A DNA stretch of 64,000 nt from Craspedostauros australis (Eukaryota > Bacillariophyta > Bacillariophyceae > Mastogloiales > Achnanthaceae), in the NCBI GenBank assembly GCA_026770025.1, contig JAMXDE010000075.1, positions 1 to 64,000 on the forward strand, given 5' to 3'. The number at the start of each line of letters is the position of its first letter. Positions within the stretch are counted from its first letter, which is position 1. The notes beneath the pieces were generated by a model. The model ran no database searches and was not told where the DNA came from. It saw only the letters and a list, made by a program, of their open reading frames with translations. The translations under genes and the position numbers were made by a program. Of this stretch, positions 57,182 through 64,000 are shown one piece after another.

Positions 57182-60100
57182 TCACTCATGGTCCGTCAAG
57201 ATCGAGATGTTATCATCTTCGAACATTTCGTCAACCTGACTGTTCTCGTCACTACTGCCACCGCCACTACTCGGCATCGAAAACGTTTGTGGCGACGTTG
57301 TCTTCGTCGCCACGCTTCCCACCATTACGCTCTGCCCACTTCCACCAAAGTTCAGCCGGATGCGATTGCTACCTGCCTGGAGGTGTGTCGGAAGCACCGC
57401 GCGCCCTGGCTGTTGTTCGTGATTCCTGATCAGCTGACAGATCTGCTCGTCATCGATGTACTGCGAATAACGTTTGCGAAGATCGTCCACCTTGGCGATG
57501 GCTCCCCAACGATGATAGTATGAACACGCTTGGGAGACGTGCTTGATGATGGCATCGGATTCCATCTTCATCATGATCAGGTAGTCAGCGAACCGCTCGC
57601 ATGCAAGTCCTGCTTCGTGGATGCGCCCAACCGCGTCCGAAGCGAAGATGGCATCGTAGAACGCTCCCTTGATGGCACCGATGCTCTTCTGTGTGCTCTT
57701 GCTCTTTTTCTTGTTGTCATCGCCGTGCTTTGATGTCGCTGCAATGTATTCGGCGCGGATGATGAGATGCCTGCTCGCGTGGCGATCACCCTTCGTGGCG
57801 CAAGCCGACCTGCTGCTCTTGTAGACCTGTTTGAGCTGTCGCTTGTATTTGGGGCGCTTGGTTTGACGGTAGAGAGAAGCAGCCATGAGAGCAATGTACA
57901 GCAACCGAGAGCTCTGAATGTTGTATGCTGGGTCGTCTGAACAAGACTTCTCAAGGCGCTCGAACAGAATCTTGGCAACATCGAACCTTTGGAAGTAGGT
58001 CGTCAGTAGCTGTCGTGTCCAATAGCCAACCTTGAGGACGAAGGCAGTCTCCTTCGTCTTCACGATGCCTTCGCCAAAGTGAGCGATATCATCCCAATTC
58101 ATCTCCTCTTTTCCAATCAGAGTGGCCGGCAACTTCGCGTGCTCCTTGAACCACTCGATGTTGGATGACACTTTGAACAGTGCCATCTGGTCAAGCATCA
58201 ATTGATACGATCGATACATCTCTGGCATGGGATGTCCTTCCCATTCAGCGGCCATGTTGCCGCACTGCCAACAGAAGAAACCAGTTTCGAAGTCTCCCCG
58301 CTGCATGCAGGCAGAAAAGCCTCGATGGAACTTCTCGATGATGACCCCCGCAGGCTCATTCCAGCCGTATATAAAAACACCGCTGATCATGTCAACCCAC
58401 GCCTGAATGTAAGGGTCAGAATCCCGATGGATGATCGTACTCGCCAAGTTGGCGAGGCGCGTGGCGACGGCCTGATTGCCGAGAGCAGTTTGCACCATGC
58501 CGGCACTCACGAAACCCAACGCAGCCTCAGCACAGATACCATGACGAATGGACATCCGGACGACCTTCATCGATGCCATCATCCATTCCACAAGGTTTGC
58601 TCCCATGAATGATCGAATAATCAGATGGAACATGAATTTGTTCGCCAGCATCCTGTTTGTATCGTGCAAAGCTGGAAGAGACAGGATCTGCTCATTGTTG
58701 TGGCGCTTCAAGTACGATGTCAGCCACCACAGATCTCGGGCCGCATGCAGCGCGTATGCTCGCCTCGGGTATTCAGCAAGCAGACGGATGGTCCTTCTGC
58801 TCAGCTGCACGCACAGATCCTGCTTGTCCTCTTTCGCGTACGCTGATACCATGCAGGAGTATACCGGGAGCTTCTGCTCGGTTGTATTGGCCTTCTCCAG
58901 CGCCATGTGACCAAGTTCGTAGCCCAGCTGGTAATGCCCAAGCGTCAGCTCTACATCTGACCGCAGCTGGTGCAGGCGAAGCGAGAGATCGTATTGATCC
59001 TCCCATGGATTGAGAAGCTTGCGGAATGCATTATGGGCCAGCTGTAGGTACATGGCCGCTGGTGCCATCGCTGCCATCTTCAACGCCTGCTGTCCGACTT
59101 CGAGGTTGAGCCGCAGCGAGAATGCATGATCCTTGGTCGGAATGCAATTGAGATGGTCGGCGGCGACGAAGAGCAGGCTGGTATCGATGGTTGGTAGTGA
59201 CCGGCTGTCGCTGTCTCTACTGCTGTTGCTGTCGCTGTGGCTGTTGCCATTGCTGCATGTAAATGAGGAGGCCGACGTTATCGTGAGTGGCAGTTGGTTC
59301 TGTTGGCAGTACAGCCTCCAGATGTGCATCCCGATCCTTTGCTTGAGCTTGCTCCTCGTTTCACCGAATGGGACCATGCTCAGTGCAGCTTGTTGAATGC
59401 GGTCATGTGCGAAGCGGAATGTCTTGCTCCCCACCGTGTTGGAGAGGAGACCATCCAGCACTGCATGCTCCAGGTGCTGGAGCAGTAATCGTGGCGATTC
59501 TCCTTGCGGTTCATTGGTCGGGCCTATTTCCGTCGCCGTCGCTGCAGCAAACACGAACCCATCTGTTGAGGGTTGATGCTTGCTCTCTTCGGTCAGTACG
59601 AACTGCAACAGATCGAAGTCAAAGCTGAAGCGGATGTAGGATGCGATGATCAACACAGTGCGAAGCTCCGCAGGTTGGTTGTTGAGTTTCCTCACCATCA
59701 GCTGCATCACATTGGTCGTGACAGCGAAGGTACTTCGGTGGTGCTGCAGATCCGCAGGGTGCGATGAACTGAGGTCGTTGCTGCCCAGAGACTCATCATC
59801 AGGGAGGTGCCACTCCCACTGGAAGGATATGCGGCTGTACACGATGGCATTGCATCGCTCAAGCTCTTCGAGGAGCTGGAGCATGAAGAATATGTTTCCA
59901 TCAGTCTTGTTGTAGATCTTCGCAGCCAATGGCTGCAGCTCGTCCGCCTCTCTATCGAGCAGCTGCGACAACCACAGCCCGACATCTTGTTGGGTCATGT
60001 TGCTGAGGTGGATGTCCGTCCACAGTCGAGGGCCGTTCGGTGTCTGTGGTCTGGGCCAGGTCCCGGGATATTCGGGAGGCTGTTGATCTTCCGAGAGATG

Positions 60101-61327
60101 TTGGGTTTCATGCAACCTATCAAGCATGTTGGCCAGTGGTGACATGGAATCCAACTCCAGTGGTTGGTCGGTGTGCGGGTTGATTTCTTGACGAATGGTA
60201 CCGACCAACAGAAAGTTGCCCAACGTCTTATCTTGAAGAAGAGTGGAGAGGAGATCCAAGGCGACTTGAGAGCTCCATTGCATGTCGTCGAGGAACATGA
60301 TGACTGGTCGCATCCTTGTTGCGATTGCCTTGATAAACGACCCGAAGATGTACTGCAGCTTGTTCCAGGCCCGATCACTGGAGGCCACCATTTGGTCCAA
60401 GTTGTCTCTTCGAGTATCCGTACTTCGCGAGTGTGTGGAGGGTGTCACGGATGTGGGTTTGATGGAGCCGGTGATGCCGCCCTCCGCCTGTGACGCGGAT
60501 AGATCAGAGTTGACCAAGGACACGATAGATGGCACCATCATCGCCATCATCTGCACCTCTTCACCCAGACTCTCCATCACGATCTTGGCCATGCGTTCGC
60601 GTTCCGCATTGGGTCCATTGATGACCTGCTGGCAGAAGTCATCGAGAGCCTGGATGATGGCAGAGAAGGGATCTTTGGAGCCTGTGCTTTCATCGTTCTT
60701 GCCTCGAATGATGTATGCACGCCGCTTTTCCCGCACATGTGATGTCGTCTGCTCGGAGGGTTGTTGATTGCCAGTGCCAGCGTCATCCTTTCTAACGTTG
60801 TTGCTGTTGCCATGATTGGCACCAACACCAAGAGAAGCCGCAAACTGCTCGACGAGTCTCGACTTTCCCGTTCCGCTGAGTCCCCACAGGAAGACGGCAG
60901 GCAACCTCGCAATGCCATTTGGACTCTGGGTTTGGATGGTCGGAACTTGCTCGGAAGGTAAGGGAACAACGCCATCGCTAGGATCGGCTTTGCGCCCATC
61001 ACTGTCAGATGATTCCTGACTATTCCTGTGATGCTCCTGACTCTGGCGCGCTTGCTTTTGCCTTCGCCGTCCCTTGTCGCGCCTTGGCGATCGTCGCACG
61101 ATGCCGTCGAATGCGTCCTTCAGCTGCTGAAGTTCATGGGAACGACCGAAGAACTCTACGTTGCGAAAGTCGAGCTCAGCATGGATATCTGCGTTTAGCT
61201 CTCTCTCGTTGTATCCATCATCGTAGAAGTCATTCCCCGATGTGAAGGTGACGGCCGTTCGTTCCGTTGATGAGGGCTGCGAGATGTAGCTTGCGGCAGA
61301 GTTGGCCATGGTCTTGTTAGCGTTCAT
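57182..61327 (-). CDS. STAND-type AAA ATPase signalling protein with helical-repeat C-terminus (1381 aa)
   Basis: FFGRSHELQQLKDAF (about residue 60) is the usual entry to AAA_16/ORC1-like ATPase modules. Walker A GLSGTGKS lies at about 146-153 and Walker B VIMFLDDMQW at about 338-347. LLVGTIRQE follows as a sensor-like segment. About 700 residues of TPR-like helices follow, with ALEKANTT, LSRRTIRLLAEYP and similar. This arrangement occurs in large regulators where the ATPase is joined to a kinase or cyclase. Here no kinase, cyclase or DNA-binding domain is present, and the protein ends in a Ser/Asp-rich acidic tail (SILTDHE). One uninterrupted exon. The ligand and output are unknown. Confidence 0.75.
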   Translation of the reverse strand: MNANKTMANSAASYISQPSSTERTAVTFTSGNDFYDDGYNERELNADIHAELDFRNVEFFGRSHELQQLKDAFDGIVRRSPRRDKGRRRQKQARQSQEHHRNSQESSDSDGRKADPSDGVVPLPSEQVPTIQTQSPNGIARLPAVFLWGLSGTGKSRLVEQFAASLGVGANHGNSNNVRKDDAGTGNQQPSEQTTSHVREKRRAYIIRGKNDESTGSKDPFSAIIQALDDFCQQVINGPNAERERMAKIVMESLGEEVQMMAMMVPSIVSLVNSDLSASQAEGGITGSIKPTSVTPSTHSRSTDTRRDNLDQMVASSDRAWNKLQYIFGSFIKAIATRMRPVIMFLDDMQWSSQVALDLLSTLLQDKTLGNFLLVGTIRQEINPHTDQPLELDSMSPLANMLDRLHETQHLSEDQQPPEYPGTWPRPQTPNGPRLWTDIHLSNMTQQDVGLWLSQLLDREADELQPLAAKIYNKTDGNIFFMLQLLEELERCNAIVYSRISFQWEWHLPDDESLGSNDLSSSHPADLQHHRSTFAVTTNVMQLMVRKLNNQPAELRTVLIIASYIRFSFDFDLLQFVLTEESKHQPSTDGFVFAAATATEIGPTNEPQGESPRLLLQHLEHAVLDGLLSNTVGSKTFRFAHDRIQQAALSMVPFGETRSKLKQRIGMHIWRLYCQQNQLPLTITSASSFTCSNGNSHSDSNSSRDSDSRSLPTIDTSLLFVAADHLNCIPTKDHAFSLRLNLEVGQQALKMAAMAPAAMYLQLAHNAFRKLLNPWEDQYDLSLRLHQLRSDVELTLGHYQLGYELGHMALEKANTTEQKLPVYSCMVSAYAKEDKQDLCVQLSRRTIRLLAEYPRRAYALHAARDLWWLTSYLKRHNNEQILSLPALHDTNRMLANKFMFHLIIRSFMGANLVEWMMASMKVVRMSIRHGICAEAALGFVSAGMVQTALGNQAVATRLANLASTIIHRDSDPYIQAWVDMISGVFIYGWNEPAGVIIEKFHRGFSACMQRGDFETGFFCWQCGNMAAEWEGHPMPEMYRSYQLMLDQMALFKVSSNIEWFKEHAKLPATLIGKEEMNWDDIAHFGEGIVKTKETAFVLKVGYWTRQLLTTYFQRFDVAKILFERLEKSCSDDPAYNIQSSRLLYIALMAASLYRQTKRPKYKRQLKQVYKSSRSACATKGDRHASRHLIIRAEYIAATSKHGDDNKKKSKSTQKSIGAIKGAFYDAIFASDAVGRIHEAGLACERFADYLIMMKMESDAIIKHVSQACSYYHRWGAIAKVDDLRKRYSQYIDDEQICQLIRNHEQQPGRAVLPTHLQAGSNRIRLNFGGSGQSVMVGSVATKTTSPQTFSMPSSGGGSSDENSQVDEMFEDDNISILTDHE

Positions 61328-61780
61328 TTGCGTGGTTGGTGATGTGGGGGTTGGTTGCGTTTCGGAGGTGTGGTAGTATGTGCTCGCGGGTGCTGTGGAG
61401 TGGAGTCGAAGAAAGCATCAGTCTCTCCATGGGGCAAGGCTGGATGATGCGGCAAGAGCTCAATGTTTATGGTCACCTTTCCATGCTATTGGAAAAATGG
61501 TGGTGTTGGCGGCGATGTTATTGTCCAGTGTCGCGCGAGTGATGTGTGATGTTGAAAGACAGCGCTTTCTCACAAATTTCGAGGGACGACTGATCTTCGT
61601 GTGAGCGACATGGATGACACCGATTTTGAGAACCAAGAGTCATAATGGGCCACAGAGGTCAAGATCAATGTTCACGAAAGTGGCGTGCGAATTCCAAACT
61701 AGTCCGTTTCCTTCACAATGACTGCAAGAGATATGGCCCTTCGCATTCGCAGCTGTTCGAAGAACATTGTGTTTGTGCTG

Positions 61781-61840
61781 CCGCAACAATGGAAGGTCTT
61801 TTGACGCAAGCCGCAACAATGGAAGGTCTTTTGACGCAAG
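61781..61840. repeat. Exact 30-bp tandem duplication
   Basis: CCGCAACAATGGAAGGTCTT plus the following 10 bases occurs twice back to back. No function is evident. Confidence 0.9.
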
Positions 61841-62343
61841 CCGCACATGGGCCACTTGGCGGAGCTATTTAGTCCTTTGTGTCATATGGATCCACGCTTT
61901 CATTGACATTGTTGCGCTGCCTCTGATGTCACTGTCTATGTATCTTGGAGATGCCAAGAAGAAGAACATTGCTTGCCTGGGCGCTTCTTCGCCTTTGTTT
62001 TATCAAGACTGTGCAATGTGAATAGCGCGAGATGCTTCTTTTCCTTGACACGAAATCGTCACTGACATACACATGACTGACTAAACAGGACATAAGCCCA
62101 AACTCCGAACGCGGTGACAACAATTTTGATGCACTTTGCCACCAAGGCCCCAACTGACCTCGAAATGGCTTTCTTCGTACTGCTTGCAGAGAATGGAGAC
62201 TGCATCCAGCCAGCAAGCGACAACACTTGTGCCTCGAAGAGCCAGCCACAACCAAGGTTTTTGGCGACAATTGGTTACAATTGGTTACAATTGGCTATGT
62301 TGCTGCGGGTATCATTACTCTGGTTGTTGCGCTTGCGATGTAC

Positions 62344-62352
62344 TATAAATAG
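62344..62352 (+). promoter_or_regulatory. Candidate TATA box
   Basis: TATAAATAG stands in the proximal upstream region of the RRN7-like gene at a distance compatible with a short 5' leader. Confidence 0.4.
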
Positions 62353-62493
62353 AGTAAATAAGTATATGCCCGCACCTCCCATTTCCAACGAACCACACAT
62401 CAACCACCACAAACGGAGGCTCATTCGTTCTGCGCGTGAACATACGCACAATACTCGCACAACTTACGTGCATGCAAACCCCACTTCGGAAGG

Positions 62494-64000
62494 ATGTCGT
62501 TCTACTTCGACAATGACGATGACGATGTTGGCAACGACGCCTTCGGCAGCAGCAGCAGCAACGGCGGCGGCCTGAGCTTCGCATCGCAGCAGACGAGCAC
62601 GAGCCTGACGGACGACCCGCAGCAGCAGCGCTTCCGCTGCCACAACTGCAACGCCGCGATCTCGTACGTCGACGAGCACGGCAATCTGTGCTGCGCTGCC
62701 TGCTTCACGCAATCGCAGACCGTGACGCAGCAGGAGTTAGACTACGAGGATACCATGGAGCTGGCCGCGCGCGGACGCAGCGGACGATGGATCGGCGTGC
62801 GGCAGCAAGGGGCCGGCAAGTCGGGCAAGGCCAAGCAGCCGCTGCAGAACTTCGATCGCAGCGTCGCGTTGCCGAGCCTGCAGGCGTGCTTGTTGGGTTT
62901 CCAGATCGTGCTAAGGCAGTGCTGCGTCGCCGTGTGCGAGCTGCTGGGATGTGACGCGTCGGTGCAGGCCACGGTGCAGGATATGCTGACGTGCTATCTG
63001 CGATCGTACGCCGATGCGGCCGAAACGTACGGCAAGCTGCATCCGCCCATGCGCTTTTCGTTGCGCGATGCCTTTCTGCCGCCCGTGGTCATCACCCGGA
63101 TCTTGGCCAATCTCAGTTACAAGGCGCAGACACAGTTGAAGCAGGAGGTCAAGGACAGCGTCAAGGACAGCGCCAAGAATGGAAGTGCGGCTGCGTCCGC
63201 CCAGGAACGGTTGCCGCCGATTTCGGAAGTGTCCGTGGGTGTCGATGAGCATGCTGGCAGCGATGGCGACGACGATGCTGCTGCAGAGGAAGATGAAGAG
63301 GCGGATCACACGAATGGTGATGCTAATGATGGAGATATGATCGCATCCAACGCAACAGCCAAGCGCGGCCGCAAGCGCAAAGCAACAGCGGGTGGCGTTG
63401 CGATCCACCCCAAACGTGGCCGCAATGCATCGAGACGGGCCGACATCCTGCGCATGCTGCGGAGGCACTTCGTGAGGGGTGCGCCCGTTGGCAAGATGGA
63501 GGCGGCATTGCTGACGCAACCCAGCATGACGATGATAGCTGCCATGCTGCTGGTGGCCGCGGCTCCCATCGGTCTCACCGATTTTCTGCTCGTGCATTGG
63601 ATTGAGAATGGAGCGCTGCCATTGTCGAACGCCTTTCCCATGCTGCCAGAAGAGCAACGCAAGAAGCTGCATCATGTCAAGGCCTTCTTTCGATCCACCA
63701 CCAAGACGCTCAACGTCAAGTCTATCAACCGAGCGGCGCTTGGGTTGCAGGTTGCGTGCGGGTTTCGAATGGAGACGAAGGAGGAAGATGGCAATACGAG
63801 TGCGCGCAGTGAGAGTCGTACGGCTGAGAGTAGGAACAGTGCAGAAGATGATGCGGGTGCGAAAGCTGCTGCTGCTACTACCAACAATGGTGGAGATGGC
63901 GATGACGAGAGCGAGAACACCCAACCAGGGACCACATCCAAACCGCGCAAACGACGCAAGACCGCAACGAAGCCAAGCACGAACAAGAAAAGGAAGAGGG
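62494..64000 (+). CDS. Probable RRN7/TAF1B-like RNA polymerase I initiation factor, N-terminal part (3' end outside window)
   Basis: The frame from ATG at 62494 (MSFYFDNDDDDVG) stays open to the right edge. A zinc ribbon CHNC...CCAAC (Cys49, Cys52, Cys67, Cys70, with Cys66 adjacent) is followed by FTQSQT, the CxxCxTQSQ-type phrase of the RRN7/TAF1B zinc finger. A helical region with LQACLLGFQIVLRQCCVAVC and LRSYADAAETY fits the cyclin-like fold of this TFIIB-related group. Acidic and KRGRKRK-type basic stretches suggest nuclear localisation. These proteins are core-factor subunits for rRNA gene transcription. The C-terminus is missing, and the family call rests mainly on the zinc ribbon. Confidence 0.6.
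   Translation, partial: MSFYFDNDDDDVGNDAFGSSSSNGGGLSFASQQTSTSLTDDPQQQRFRCHNCNAAISYVDEHGNLCCAACFTQSQTVTQQELDYEDTMELAARGRSGRWIGVRQQGAGKSGKAKQPLQNFDRSVALPSLQACLLGFQIVLRQCCVAVCELLGCDASVQATVQDMLTCYLRSYADAAETYGKLHPPMRFSLRDAFLPPVVITRILANLSYKAQTQLKQEVKDSVKDSAKNGSAAASAQERLPPISEVSVGVDEHAGSDGDDDAAAEEDEEADHTNGDANDGDMIASNATAKRGRKRKATAGGVAIHPKRGRNASRRADILRMLRRHFVRGAPVGKMEAALLTQPSMTMIAAMLLVAAAPIGLTDFLLVHWIENGALPLSNAFPMLPEEQRKKLHHVKAFFRSTTKTLNVKSINRAALGLQVACGFRMETKEEDGNTSARSESRTAESRNSAEDDAGAKAAAATTNNGGDGDDESENTQPGTTSKPRKRRKTATKPSTNKKRKR

Larger units (their letters stand above)
61328..62493. promoter_or_regulatory. Divergent upstream region between the ATPase and RRN7-like genes
   Basis: About 1.17 kb. Contains an exact 30-bp direct duplication (61781-61810 and 61811-61840), a tandem TTGGTTACAA (about 62270-62295) and a TATAAATAG box at 62344-62352, 142 bp upstream of the RRN7-like ATG. 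No gene is seen. Confidence 0.5.

Noticed and set aside
62911-63924. 337-codon minus-strand frame
   Set aside because: Shadow of the RRN7-like frame, which carries the zinc ribbon and runs off the edge.

Overview
The window looks like nuclear DNA of a diatom, most likely a raphid pennate. The reasons are proteins with long x-x-P-S tetrad arrays and ACxGxxAC cysteine repeats, type II membrane proteins carrying LRRs split into 72-nt exons and ending in a CxCC/CC-rich cap, short GT-AG introns (about 150-450 nt), and the mix of mitochondrial, RNA polymerase I and nickel-cofactor genes. No species name is claimed.

Region 1 (1-31325) is a head-to-tail tandem array with a period of 8760 bp (first unit) or 8715 bp (second and third). 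The window opens inside one unit and the fourth is truncated at about 31325. Each unit holds gene A (secreted, Cys-rich, PSS-repeat protein of 878 aa, + strand) and gene B (LRR membrane protein, - strand). A and B start head to head across a 1.8 kb shared upstream region. The A copies have identical predicted proteins. The B copies differ by substitutions and indels and are mosaic. All four B copies share an 8-bp motif present three times, which shifts the frame just before the LRR domain. An intact five-exon paralogue, gene C, lies directly to the right (31626-34836).

Region 2 (34837-64000) is ordinary genic sequence with a fold-back repeat element (35178-35917). In order it holds: a membrane-anchored endonuclease/exonuclease/phosphatase family gene with two candidate alternative first exons; a two-exon LETM1-like mitochondrial gene (-); an HMG-box-like gene; a LarC1-type nickel-insertion protein with a long His-rich loop; a secreted vanadium-haloperoxidase-like protein (-) with Ser in place of the SGH histidine; an SGNH/PC-esterase-like protein; a von Willebrand A protein with a C-terminal CaaX box; an ABA4-like membrane protein (-); a 1381-aa STAND-type ATPase (-); and the 5' part of a probable RRN7/TAF1B RNA polymerase I factor running off the right edge.

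No operon-like functional unit is evident. The feature most like an organised system is the co-amplified secreted-protein/LRR-membrane-protein pair. Splice sites were placed by eye from reading frame and GT-AG signals.
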